Of a stretch of 64,000 nucleotides of DNA, positions 33,373 to 44,501 are shown piece by piece; position 1 is the first letter of the stretch, and every line of letters begins with the position of its first letter. The position numbers and the translations under genes were made by a program. The notes under the pieces were generated by a model. That model was not told the origin of the DNA. It worked only from the letters and a program-made list of their open reading frames with translations, and made no database searches. Origin of the DNA: Quercus robur (Eukaryota; Streptophyta; Magnoliopsida; Fagales; Fagaceae); NCBI RefSeq assembly GCF_932294415.1, contig NC_065536.1, forward strand, positions 10,281,974 through 10,345,973, written 5' to 3'.

Positions 33373-36300
33373 TTACAAATCAGTATGAGAAAGCACATTT
33401 TGTGTTTCGTTTGAACTCTTCTTTGACTTGTGCTTTGATTTCTTCTCCCGTTTCTTGCTCCTGCCAAGCAGTCAAATATAGGCATTGGTGTACACACACA
33501 AAAAATAATAATAATTAAAAAAAAAAAAAAGGGGGGGGGGGGGGGGCGGGGGGCATTAGAGTAACAATTATTAATTCATTATATGACAAGAGTATTAGAA
33601 AGTACTCGTCATGTGAGCTAAGACCCCAGCAAGATTTTAGTTTCCGGTTGATGTGCTTCAAATCTTTTTCTGAAGGGAATTTATATCCTCTTACCTGTAT
33701 ACATGGCCACAAGTAGAATGGTAAATGTAATTGAAAACAACCACATTTCACTATTTAATTTTGAATTATATCCATTAAATTTGGGATACTTATTCAGATT
33801 GGAAAAAGTATAATGAATCTATACCCAAGAATCTATTGAATTTAGAGATTCAATGAGCTCTGAAACGGTATGTGCAGAACTCTGACGAGAGAGAATGCTC
33901 CTCAGGTATCTGCAAAGGAGCATGCAAGTTGAAGAAGACTGAATCATTATTGCAAACAAGAAATAGGATTTTTTTTTTTTTTTTTTAAATTCCACCAAAA
34001 AAAAGAGTTTTAAGTTTTAACCCCAGATTCCTCCTTTCCTCCCATCAATTTTTATTACTGTGGAATCACAGTTTGGCAACCGAATATGAAGGTAAAAAAT
34101 TGTTGCAAAAACATTATTGTCATAATCTTGAGGTAACTCTAAAGCAGTTTATAACCTCTCAAAGTCGAGAACTTTGTGCACCTCATTTGAACTACGCAAA
34201 GCAGCCAACGCCAACTGCATCAAATAAATAACAAACAAGATCAGTGTTCTTATTAAAGAACAGATTACAAGGTTAAACCACAATCTTCAATTAGCACCCA
34301 CTAGGATCCATTTCGGAAGTACAATTTAGAATTTTTTGAATGGAATCCTGGGATAGGATTCATTGTTTTTATCAATGGTATATTGCACATCCTGGGAATA
34401 CAATTCACAAAAGATATTTCAATATCTGCCGTTCCAAGCGGAACTACGGCCCTTTTTGTTTCTCAATCTATACAATGCTACTTTCATAATCCCCTATTTT
34501 TATCTTAATCATTATCTTAACTCCCCATATCTGAAAGGGTCAAGTTATTGCGGTGCATCTACAGATATATTTTCCAAACTACTAGACTTCTTCAATAACA
34601 GTTCTAATGATATGCTTTGCAATTTGGAGAATCAAGGAAGAAAGTTTTCAAGTTCAGATTTAGACAGACCAAAAGATGTTCATAATCAATGTGGTGAAAA
34701 AAGATGTACAGTACCTGCCCAGGAGGGAATAGAAGTGGTGCATCAGTAAGCATGATTTTATCAACCTCCATCCTTGCAGTTTCGTGTATAGCCTACATAA
34801 CAGTAAAGCACCAGACAGAAAAAAATGCAGTCAACCTCCCTGAAAGCATATTTTAGTGAACAGAAAGAGCATTATCAACAACAGTTAAGAGTACTAAAAC
34901 AACATATGCTTAGTTGTTTCAGTATTTTCCCTAGAGGAAACATTTTACAATTAATCAAATTACATATTAATTACTTTAAAATGGTAACCATGCACAAAGA
35001 TGTCATATGGGCTCAACTGCTAGCTATTCTTTTAGAAAATTAAAAACAATTAAGAACATCTTAACAAAAAATACTTTTCAAGTTTTAATTTGAGCATGAA
35101 TGACATAAGTCAAGTAGTCACTAATACAATAATCATAAAGCAACAAATATGAAGCTATTCAGTTAAGAAGATCAAATAGGATGCAAACATTTTACCTTCA
35201 GCACATGAAGCTGGTCATCTTTTACTGGGCAGAATTCCTGGGAACCAACACCAACCCAGAATATAAAAAAGAAGGGGAAAAAGAATTCCAACATCACGAT
35301 GAGACCAAAAACAAAATTAAAGAAAAAAATACAAAGACAAATTAGCTTTTCTAATGTACAAATCACAAAAGAAGAAATCAGCAGAAAGAATGGATTAGGA
35401 TTAATCAACTTACCTCCATATCATTGACAAACCCATCAATGGAGCGATATGGCGCATAAACAATAAGATCAAATTCTAAACTCTGAAAAAATAAAGGAAT
35501 AAGTTCAAATTTTGAAATCTTGCAAAGTAAAGGTATGTGCATTAGACAAAGAAGAGCAAAAATACTAAAGAAAACAATATTATGCACAGCACCTACATGC
35601 CTGATAAACTATCATCTCATTATTGAGAATCAATTGATGATCCTGAGAGATCCCCTTACCGAGCTCCTCTGCTGAAACATGATTTTCTTCTATCTTGCAA
35701 GCAGCATAAATGCACGTTAACCTGTGCACAGGGAAATAAATTCAATTTAATAATAATTTAGTCACAATTGAGCACTATACCCCCAACAATTACCAAGTGA
35801 AGAAATTCCAATAGTGCCCACTTTCATAGTGTGTCCAAATATATCTTCTTTTAGCAATATCATCATGAAATTTTTTATATTTTTTTTTTATAAGTAAAAT
35901 TTTATTGAAGTAAAAACAGGGTTCTACCCAAGTATACAGGGTGTATACTGCAAGTACAATTTCCTCATGAGTGTCTAGTCTTCAACCATACTTTGATGCA
36001 ATGCAGATTCAAACTTAATGGTGGATCATGTGAACATTGGGAAACTTGAAGAGTTGAACATAAGTATAAAAAATAATCTTACATAATGTTTTTGGGATTA
36101 TGTTGCATGACTGACCATTGTAGATAAAACCTTTTGAAATATATTAGAGCTGTTGCCTGCAAATGAACCAATTCAAGAAACTTGACTAAGATACCCAACT
36201 TTACCATTTATTTATCATTTTATATCCTTGAAAAGGAACAACATACCTGAATTTTATGAGGAAAGTGGAAGTTATTACAAACTTCTTGAAGTTTATTCTC

Positions 36301-37741
36301 GTAGAACACTCGCATATATCGCTCTTCTTCAATAGTAAGTGGTTTCGGACGAGAATGCTTATCAGCTAACGTGAAAAGAACAAAACCATTAGAACAAAAA
36401 TAATTAGACCTCTTGCACAGAAAAGAACACGTTGACAAACTCATCCAATCCAATAAGAGAATGTTACAAAAAATTCAACTCTTGGAAATGTGTTTACCAT
36501 TATCTTTCGAGTTAATTTGAGGTTCAGGGTACGACAACGTCCCATCCACATCTACTTCCATCAATGTTGCTCCATACTTCACAACACATCATTAGTTAAT
36601 CAGCCCCAATAGAGTAATTAATCTTAACACAACTCCATTATGAGCTATATTACTGGGACTAAAAAATAAATGAACAAATAACAATTTTGCAGCATACCTT
36701 CTCTAGTGTTTGTATTGCTCTTTGACGAGCAGCATTGTATTTATCATCCTATATCAGAGACCAGTCAAAAAAAAAAAAAAAAAAAAAAATCCCTTTTTAT
36801 TATAATACATAAACAAATGTAGTAAACAATTACAAAACTGAATTAAGTAAAAAACTAAAAAATATATTTACCTTCACTACACACAAACAAATAACATACA
36901 CAAGGTTCTATTAATTGAGGAAATAATTTAGATTTTCTCACTCAAGCCAAGCTTAAAAAAACTATTAAGCTAAATCAAACTGGGTTTTTTTAAAACATAC
37001 TTATAATGATCTTTTGCTTTTAATTACTCATTCTTTGATTTTCTTTTCCTACATTTTCTAAGTAACCAAACGGAAAACGAAGCTTAAAGAAATAATTTGT
37101 TTTTCCAACTCAAACCAAGCTTAAAACAGAACTATTAAGCTTAATCAAAGTGGGTTTTTTCTTTTTCTTTTTTTCTTTTTTTCTTTTTTTCTTTTTAAAT
37201 AACATAGTTATGAATGGGGAAAAAAATGATCTTTTGCTATTAATTACTCATTCTTTGATTTTCTTTTCCTGCATTTTCTAAGTAACCAAACGGAAAACGA
37301 AGCTGAAAGAAATAATTTGTTTTCCCCACTCAAACCAAGCTTAAAACAGAACTATTCAGCTTAATCAAACTGGGTTTTTTTTTTAAAAAAAACATCAATG
37401 AAAGCAATTGCTTTCAATTACTTCTTTCTTTGGTTTTCTTTCCCTACATTTTCTCGGGAACCAAACGGAAAACGAAGCTTAAAAGAAATAATTTGTTTTT
37501 CCCACTCAAACCAAGCTTAAAACAGAACCATTAAGCTGAATCAAACTGGGTTTTTTATATTTATATATTTATGATAGTAAAAATTAGTTCTTTTGCATTC
37601 AAATGTTACTGTTTTCTTTTTTTCCTACATTTTCTCAAGAACCAAACGGAAAACGAGTGTAAAGAAGGGGATGGGGCTTACCAGCTCTTGAGTAGTGAAG
37701 ATCCAATTGGCTCGGTGAGTCGAGGTCTGGAAATCGGCCAT
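33373..37741 (-). CDS. CYCH;1: Cyclin H (CDK-activating kinase / TFIIH cyclin), 13 exons, 337 residues
   Basis: Exons on the minus strand: 37741-37682, 36748-36698, 36576-36498, 36365-36247, 36156-36083, 35721-35601, 35482-35414, 35237-35196, 34792-34715, 34214-34156, 33909-33825, 33694-33606, 33460-33373. All phases join, giving 1,014 bases, 337 residues plus stop, close to Arabidopsis CYCH;1 (336). The start [15 protein letters not shown], the segment [20 protein letters not shown], the cyclin-box core [20 protein letters not shown] (residues 133-152), [18 protein letters not shown] (169-186), [15 protein letters not shown] and [17 protein letters not shown] are family hallmarks. The tail is Lys-rich ([15 protein letters not shown]), probably nuclear-targeting. 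Cyclin H activates D-type CDKs and, with MAT1, forms the kinase module of TFIIH in the nucleus. Intron 6 has a GC donor; all others are GT-AG. TAA at 33375-33373 overlaps a GTAAGT word, so a transcript with another 3' end is possible. A Gypsy element sits 0.9 kb upstream. Confidence 0.95.
33531..33553 (+). repeat. G16-C-G6 homopolymer in cyclin H intron 12
   Basis: Fourteen or so A bases run directly into sixteen G, one C and six G. On the transcribed (minus) strand this is a C-run. It is intronic and possibly an unstable or error-prone tract in sequencing. Confidence 0.85.
35878..35950 (-). pseudogene. LINE-like 3' tail in cyclin H intron 5
   Basis: Read on the minus strand, the segment has cagtatacaccctgtatact, then caataaaattttacttat, then an A-run. 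This resembles the 3' end of plant LINE copies with poly-A. Only the tail remains. The assignment is by recalled similarity. Confidence 0.4.
36905..37660. repeat. Tandem repeat filling cyclin H intron 1, about four copies
   Basis: Units of roughly 180-220 bases start near 37012, 37232, 37409 and 37590, and a partial one precedes them. Each carries cttttgc(t/a)tttaattact, ttttcctacattttct, aaccaaacggaaaacgaagc, aaataatttgttttt, cactcaaaccaagcttaaaa and tcaaactgggtttttt. The intron (37681-36749) is almost entirely this array. Confidence 0.82.
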
Positions 37742-38652
37742 GGCGACTCGGAAACCCTAACTCAGTTGCTCTAAGTAAATTAATTAGTTTTTCAATTTTT
37801 ATTTATGGGATTTTGTAATAAAGCGAATTGATTAGCAGAGAGAATTTTTTTGGGGTTCTGACTTGTGAGTGATGAAAGAAGGAAAGGAAAAGAGAGAGAC
37901 CAATTTTGTCAGAATGTTTGGGTTTTTAGGGGTTTGGGTTTTGGAAAATTATTGGATTTTACTTTTTATAAAGCATGGAAAATTATTGAATGTTTGAGTT
38001 TTTTCTTTCCTTTTTTTTTTTCCAGAAAAAAAAAAAAGAATGAGTAATTTTTATTATTAAAAGTCATAATAATATTATTAATAGATAAATATTTCAATAT
38101 ATATATATAAATAAATATTATTAAATAAATTTCAAATTAAAGAATTTATAGAAAAAAAAAACTTACCTAATTTATTTGAATCAATTTGGAGAATACAAAA
38201 TTAATTGAATCAAAATATGTTAGTGTTAAGTTGCCTATCTAAAATTACATAAAGTAATAATTAAGATAACTTTATATAATTTAACATTATTTGTAACTCA
38301 AAAACCAAATATATGTTAAATGATGATGTGAATTGGGAAAAAAATGTTGACTTATTCCTCTTACACGGGAATGTGTAGCCCCTAAGGGGTGGATTACAAG
38401 ATCCAAAGGGTTAAAATACCTCTTAAGTAAAATGGGATAAGGAAAAACTAAATCTTAACTAAGTTTCACATCACTTAAGTAAGAGATTTTTAAAAGTTCT
38501 TCAAAAAACATATTAAAAAAATATAAAATAAAAAAAAGGTAAGAAATTGTGTCACCATTATAACAAATCAACAAAGAATCAACATCATTATATCTATATA
38601 AAATTCGTAACTTTCTTTCAATTGCAACCCACTTAAAATTAAAGGGTTTATT
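37742..38652. other. Cyclin H promoter side, up to the Gypsy insertion
   Basis: About 0.9 kb of AT-rich DNA separates the cyclin H start from the 5' target copy of the Gypsy element. I cannot choose a TATA box for the minus strand. The 5' UTR probably lies in the first 100-200 bases. No other gene was seen. Confidence 0.5.
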
Positions 38653-38657
38653 GAGAC

Positions 38658-39236
38658 TGATGGTGTCACAAATCATCCCAAGTCCATAACTCGTCCATAT
38701 GTCTCGTCCAACGAAAGAAGCTACAGTTGGCGCAGAATAAGTTCCAAGCGCTCTGGCGAACCTCGTCCATATATGGACGAGAAATACCTCATGGAATCTA
38801 CATCTACGCAGGGCAAGCCTTCCAAGATGGTCTCGTCCATCTTTCACTAAAGATGGACGAGTTCATCGTGGAAGTCTCGTCCATCTTTACTAAGGATGGA
38901 CGAATTCACCGGCCCGTCCAACCCAGGTAACCTCCACAGCGATTATGGCCCCAATTCTCCGGACTCCTCGACATTGGGAACGGTTACTAAACAGATAACC
39001 GTTCCACACACACTATATAAGGCTTCTTCGATGAAGGGTAAGGGGATTCAGACAATTTCTTTTTGAGAGAATATTTATTCCTTACAGAGAGTTCAAAAGT
39101 AACTAACTTCATCATCGGAGGATTTTTGGCCGGTCACCACCGGTCCCCTCTGATTCAGTGTTCTTTGTATTACAGGAGATAACCCAAAGATAATCGCTCG
39201 AGTCTTGTCAACCCACTGATATCCAAGGAATTATCA
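38658..39236 (+). repeat. 5' LTR of the Gypsy element (579 bp)
   Basis: The U3 part carries three inverted repeats built on CTCGTCCAT/ATGGACGAG at 38762-38781, 38832-38861 and 38876-38904. The TATA box is at 39014-39020, followed by a probable transcript start about 30 bases on. It ends TTATCA just before the primer-binding site. Confidence 0.95.
39014..39020 (+). promoter_or_regulatory. LTR TATA box
   Basis: TATATAA within cacactatataaggcttc is a strong TATA context. It lies about two-thirds into the LTR, as expected for a U3/R border near 39045. The same box in the 3' LTR is at 48309-48315 and would fire into the flanking DNA toward 48.6 kb. Confidence 0.75.
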
Positions 39237-39238
39237 GT

Positions 39239-39256
39239 TGGCGCCGTCTGTGGGGA
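39239..39256 (+). promoter_or_regulatory. Primer-binding site of the Gypsy element
   Basis: TGGCGCCGTCTGTGGGGA starts two bases after the LTR end. Its first nine bases, TGGCGCCGT, complement the 3' end of plant tRNA-Asp, a usual primer for this group; the later bases diverge. The primer identity is therefore likely but not certain. Confidence 0.75.
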
Positions 39257-39296
39257 GAGATTGTTTCACAGTTTACTTCTCCGTGACAAAGGGTTG

Positions 39297-41867
39297 ATGG
39301 TTCGGACTAGATCAAGGGCTACTAGCCCAGGCCATCAGGGAAGCAGCAACCCACATCGCGATCGACAGTCTGCGCCGGTCATGCAGTCATCTGCCCAACA
39401 TGCACAATCCATGGCAGACGCTATGGCGGAGTTGACTCGCCAAAACCAAGAATTACGAATGGAGATTAATATGAGGAGGCAAACACATGAAGAACGTGAA
39501 GGAGGTCAAACACAGAGTCATGGCGGAAGAGAGAATACCAAAGTTGGAAGTCAGTTTAGAGGCACCACTTCACGAACGGTACCACACTTGAAGGAAGAAA
39601 TGGACCAAATGAAGAGAGTTATGGAGGAAATGAAGGAGAATATGAAAAGGGCGAATCCGATAGAAGATTTGGTTCACAGGACTGATTCTCCCTTTACGGC
39701 TTCCATCAACGGTCACCCCCTACCATCAAAGTTCAAGTTGCCTTCTCTGGATTCATATGATGGAACACGTGACCCGTTTGATCACATAGCCACTTTCAAG
39801 ACCACCATGCATCTTCAAGGGGTGCCTGATGAGATAATGTGTAGGGCCTTCCCTACCACCCTTAAGGGTTCAGCGCGAGTTTGGTTTAGCAAAATACCTC
39901 CAAATTCGGTGAGTTCTTTTGAAGAGTTGAGCAAGTTGTTTGTTAACAATTTCATTGGGGGACAAAGGCACAAGCGTTCCTCGTCCAGTTTGTTGACAAT
40001 AGAGCAGGGAGAAAACGAGAGCCTTCGGTCATTTATCACCCGTTTCAACAGAGAAGCTCTCAGTGTGGATGAAGCAGATGATAAGCTTCTACTGGCAGCC
40101 TTCCATAACGGGGTGAATTCGGATCTGTTTATACACAAGCTCTATGAAAAAAAGCCCCAGTCCATGGCCGAACTCGTCCATTCGGCTCAGAATTTTATGA
40201 ATGCAGAAGATGCGATCATTGCTAAGAAGAGGAAGAGGTCTGAGAGAATGGACGCAAATCCCAATCGCCATCAAGAGCAGGGTACTTGTCCAAAGAAAGG
40301 ACGGACGGAGGAAAGGAGAGACCGAGAAAGTAAGAAGCCAAGCCCTTCAGTACGGAACCAGCAATATACCCCTTTAAACGCCCCGCTTGAGCAAGTCCTT
40401 ATGCAAATCAAGGATGATCATTCCCTGAAATGGCCGGAGAAAATGAAGGGGGATCCTAACAAGCGCAACAGGAACAAGTATTGTCGCTTCCATAGGGATC
40501 ATGGTCATGACACAGACGAGTGTTTTGATTTAAAGCAACAAATTGAAAATCTCATAAGGCAAGGGAAGTTGAGGGGTTTCCTTGGACGAGACCAGAGGGA
40601 CGAGAAACAGAAGGGAAAGATGGAAGAATCATCGCGACCACCACTCGGGGAGATAAGAGTCATCATTGGGGGAAGTTCAACTGGCCAGTCGTCCAAGTCC
40701 AAGAAAGCATACTTGAAGGTAGTACAGAGCGTCCAACTTTCTGGACGATCACCGAGAGCAAGGTCCACGGACGAGCGGGCAATCACTTTCACGGACGAGG
40801 ATGCTGACAGAATTCATCACCCTCATGATGATGCTCTCGACATCTCCTTACTAATTGCAAACTACACAACCAGAAGAGTGCTTGTGGACAATGGAAGCTC
40901 AGCAGACATTTTATATTATCCAGCTTTTCAGCAGATGAGATTAGGACGAGACAGACTCCGTCCAGTGAACTCCTCCCTAGTAGGTTTTGGTGGGATGAAG
41001 GTGCAACCAGTGGGTACTATTTCCTTATCTGTGGTAGTGGGGGCATATCCACAACAAATCACCAAGGATGTGAACTTCCTTGTGGTAGATTGTCCATCCT
41101 CCTACAATGTCATAATTGGGAGACCAACTTTGAATAGTTGGAAAGCCGTTACCTCTACTTACCACTTATCAGTCAAGTTTCCAACAGAACACGGGGTAGG
41201 ACAGGTACAAGGTGACCAACTGGCAGCAAGAGAATGTTACTTGGCCATGCTGGCCATGGATGAACAAGTTCAAGCAATGAATATTGAAGAAAAGAAGGTT
41301 GTAGCAAAGCCTACTGAAGCATTGGAAGATATTTCCTTGGATGAAAATAACCCTAAGAGGTGTACCAGGGTTGGAGCAGATTTAGAAGAGAAGATTAAAA
41401 AGGACCTCGTCCAATTTTTGAAGAAAAACATCGATGTGTTTGCGTGGAGCTACGAGGATATACCGGGTATAGACCCTAGTGTCATTACCCACCGTTTGAA
41501 TGTATGTCCTTCCTCCAAGCCTGTGCGGCAAAAGAAGAGGGTGTTTGCCCCTGAGAGAGATAGTGCAATCAAGGACAAGGTCCAAAAGCTGATGGTAGCA
41601 AAGTTCATTCGAGAAGTGTACTACCCGGATTGGTTGGCCAATGTAGTAATGGTCAAAAAAGCAAATGGCAAGTGGAGAATGTGCGTGGACTTCACTGATC
41701 TGAACAAGGCTTGCCCCAAGGATAGTTATCCGCTACCGCGCATTGACCAGTTAGTAGATTCAACTGCAGGCCACAAATTGCTTAGCTTCATGGATGCCTT
41801 TTCAGGATACAATCAGATAAGAATGGACGAGGCTGACCAAGAGAAGACATCTTTTGTCACCAGTTAA
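39297..41867 (+). CDS. Gypsy gag-protease-RT frame up to an in-frame TAA
   Basis: The frame opens 60 bases after the LTR; I take MVRTRSRATSPG at 39297 as the start because gag proteins of this group begin that way. A coiled region and the gag core (about residues 158-300) form the capsid. A CX2HX4HX4C knuckle (CRFHRDHGHDTDEC, about 396-409) may bind RNA. The aspartic protease has its catalytic Asp in LVDNGSSADILY (about residue 531). The reverse transcriptase follows from about residue 745 with the VDFTDLNKACPKDSYPLPRI block and FMDAFSGYNQI. The frame stops at TAA 41865-41867, before the YVDD motif. The sequence beyond continues in the same frame, so this is a single nonsense codon and not a frameshift. 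Translation would give gag and protease but a truncated, inactive polymerase unless the stop is read through. Confidence 0.9.
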   Translation: MVRTRSRATSPGHQGSSNPHRDRQSAPVMQSSAQHAQSMADAMAELTRQNQELRMEINMRRQTHEEREGGQTQSHGGRENTKVGSQFRGTTSRTVPHLKEEMDQMKRVMEEMKENMKRANPIEDLVHRTDSPFTASINGHPLPSKFKLPSLDSYDGTRDPFDHIATFKTTMHLQGVPDEIMCRAFPTTLKGSARVWFSKIPPNSVSSFEELSKLFVNNFIGGQRHKRSSSSLLTIEQGENESLRSFITRFNREALSVDEADDKLLLAAFHNGVNSDLFIHKLYEKKPQSMAELVHSAQNFMNAEDAIIAKKRKRSERMDANPNRHQEQGTCPKKGRTEERRDRESKKPSPSVRNQQYTPLNAPLEQVLMQIKDDHSLKWPEKMKGDPNKRNRNKYCRFHRDHGHDTDECFDLKQQIENLIRQGKLRGFLGRDQRDEKQKGKMEESSRPPLGEIRVIIGGSSTGQSSKSKKAYLKVVQSVQLSGRSPRARSTDERAITFTDEDADRIHHPHDDALDISLLIANYTTRRVLVDNGSSADILYYPAFQQMRLGRDRLRPVNSSLVGFGGMKVQPVGTISLSVVVGAYPQQITKDVNFLVVDCPSSYNVIIGRPTLNSWKAVTSTYHLSVKFPTEHGVGQVQGDQLAARECYLAMLAMDEQVQAMNIEEKKVVAKPTEALEDISLDENNPKRCTRVGADLEEKIKKDLVQFLKKNIDVFAWSYEDIPGIDPSVITHRLNVCPSSKPVRQKKRVFAPERDSAIKDKVQKLMVAKFIREVYYPDWLANVVMVKKANGKWRMCVDFTDLNKACPKDSYPLPRIDQLVDSTAGHKLLSFMDAFSGYNQIRMDEADQEKTSFVTS

Positions 41868-44501
41868 GGCTTATTCTGCTATAAGGTGATGCCGTTTGGT
41901 TTAAAGAACGCAGGGGCGACATATCAGAGGTTGGTCAACCACATGTTTCGTTCGCAGATTGGGCGGAATGTGGAAGTCTATGTAGATGACATGCTGGTGA
42001 AAAGTCAGGACGAAGGAAGGCATCTAGACGACCTACAGGAGACATTTGAAACATTGAGGCAGTATCACATGAAGCTGAATCCTAGCAAATGTGCCTTTGG
42101 AGTATCATCAGGGAAATTCCTTGGCTTTATGGTATCCCACAGGGGAATTGAAGCGAATCCAAATAAAATTCAAGCAATATTGGACATGAAACCACCGCAA
42201 AATACCAAGGAAATCCAATCCCTCACTGGACGAGTTGCTGCGCTTAACAGGTTTGTCTCTAAAGCTACTGATAAATGTTTGCCATTTTTTAAGGTTCTCA
42301 AAAAAGCATTCGAATGGACCGACGAGTGTCAGAGAGCTTTCGAAGATTTGAAGGAATACATTACCATGGCACCACTGCTGAGTCCATCAGTGGAAGGAGA
42401 GGAATTATATTTATACTTAGCGGTAACCCCGCATGCCGTGAGCTCAGCATTGATAAGAGAAGAAGATAAAGTGCAAAGACCTGTGTACTATACAAGCAAG
42501 GCATTGAAAGGAGCGGAAGGACGTTATCCACAAATGGAGAAATTGGCCTTCGCACTAATCACCGCTTCAAGGAAACTGAGGCATTATTTCCAAGCACATG
42601 TCATTAATGTCATGACAGATCATCCGCTCAAGAAGGCAATGAATAGACTGGAAGCTGCAGGACGATTAATCCAGTGGGCTGTGGAGCTCAGTGAGTTCGA
42701 TATCAGATATCAACCAAGGCATGCCATAAAAGCTCAATCACTAGCAGATTTTATTTCGGAGTTTACCCCAAGTCATAATGAGAAAGAAGACAGTAAGAGA
42801 TGGATCGTCCACGTAGATGGTTCGTCTACACGGCATGCAGGAGGAATTGGTGTGGTCCTGCAATCCCCAGAAGGAGATAAACTGAAACATAAAGTCCGTC
42901 TACAGTACCAAGCGACTAACAATGAAGTCGAATATGAAGCCCTCCTCAAAGGGCTAGAATTGGCTAAGTCTGTGGAAGCCAAGTCCATATGTGTCATGGG
43001 GGATTCTCAACTGATCATGGGACAAGTGAATGGGATGTATGAAGCGAAGGAAGAACGAATGAAAAAATACCTTGGTAGGGTGATGCGCCTTGTGAAAAGA
43101 TTTGAAAACGCTGACTTCATTCAAATCCCAAGGGAAGAGAACGTGGAAGCTGATACTATAGCGAAAGAAGCCTCAGCAGATGAATCATTAGAGAAGTCAG
43201 ATGAAGTTCGATATATGCCAAGTATAGATGTCCCAGAAGTACAACAGGTGGATATTAGAGAAAATTGGATGACTCCCATTATATCATACTTGAAAGACGG
43301 ACGACTACCAGAAGAGAAGGACGAGGCCAGGAAGGTGAGGGTGAGATCAGCTAGATATGTCCTTATGAATGAAGTGCTATACAAGAGAGGTTTCTCTCAA
43401 CCTTACCTTAGATGCTTAGCTCCGGACGAAGCAAACTACGTACTGAGAGAAGTTCATGAAGGGGCATGTGGCAATCACTCAGGAGCCAGATCACTTGTTC
43501 ACAAGGTCGTCCGTGCAGGGTATTACTGGCCGAACATGCAAGCTGATGCTAAAGCATACGTTAAGGTCTGCGACCAGTGCCAGCGATTTAGCAACGTCCC
43601 CAGGCAACCATCAGAATACCTCACCCCAATGGTGGCACCGTGGCCCTTCGCACAATGGGGACTGGACATTTTGGGTCCCTTCCCTTTGGGAGTAAGGCAG
43701 ATGAAGTTTTTAGTGGTTGGCATCGATTACTTCACCAAATGGGTGGAAGCAGAACCGTTGGCAAATATCACACAACAGAATGTGAAAAACTTCGTGTGGA
43801 AGAACATTGTATTCAGATTTGGAGTGCCGAAGGTATTGGTGTCTGACAACGGACGACAATTTGACAATGCACTCTTCAAGGACTTTTGCTTACACTTTGG
43901 AATTCAGAACCATTACTCCTCGCCTGCACACCCCCAAGCCAACGGCCAGGCTGAAGTTGCAAACCGATCCTTGTTGAAAATCATCAAGACTCGGCTTGAG
44001 GGGGCAAAGGGAATATGGCCAGATGAATTACCAGGAGTTTTATGGGCATACAGGACCACAGTGAGGACCCCTACAGGGGAGACTCCTTTCAAGCTAGCCT
44101 ATGGAAGCGATGCAGTCATACCTGCAGAAGTACATATGGCTAATCACAGGGTGATGATGTATGAAGACAAGGATAATGAGGACCAGCTTCGTCTGAACCT
44201 CGATCTAATAGACGAGGTAAGGGCAAACGCAGAACACAGGGCAGCAAAATATAAGAACCTCATGGCTAGGCAGTATGATGCGATGGTGAAGCCTAGGCGT
44301 TTCAACATAGGAGATCTCGTCCTGAGAAAGGTCTCTTTGTCAACCAAGAACCCAGCACATGGGAAGTTGGGCCCAAACTGGGAAGGACCCTATAGAGTTA
44401 TCAACTGTAAAAGGCAAGGATCCTACTACCTGGAGGCCCTGGATGGGAGAAAGTTGGAACATTCTTGGAATGTGGAGCACCTGAGGAGGTACTACCAGTA
44501 A
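41868..44501 (+). pseudogene. Gypsy pol continuation: RT, two RNase H domains, integrase
   Basis: It is in the same frame as the preceding part, separated only by the TAA. It has the RT core with YVDD at 41979-41990. The first RNase H follows (about 42,400-42,640, ITASRKLRHYFQAH). A second, archaeal-type RNase H begins WIVHVDGSS near 42,800 and includes ATNNEVEYEALLKGLELA and VMGDSQL. The integrase has an N-terminal His2Cys2 finger (HEGACGNHSG ... CDQCQ) and the catalytic triad D 43665-43667, D 43845-43847 and E 43953-43955. The last two are separated by 35 residues, the D,D35E spacing. The C-terminal part ends RRYYQ. No other stop or frameshift was seen in 2.6 kb, so decay is limited to the one nonsense change. 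Confidence 0.9.

Noticed and set aside
34363-34749. 128-codon plus-strand frame across cyclin H intron 9 and exon 9
   Set aside because: It overlaps a minus-strand exon with clear family similarity and shows no motif of its own.
39815-44347. Many 60-107 codon frames opposite or shifted to gag-pol
   Set aside because: They are shadows of the gag-pol reading frame.
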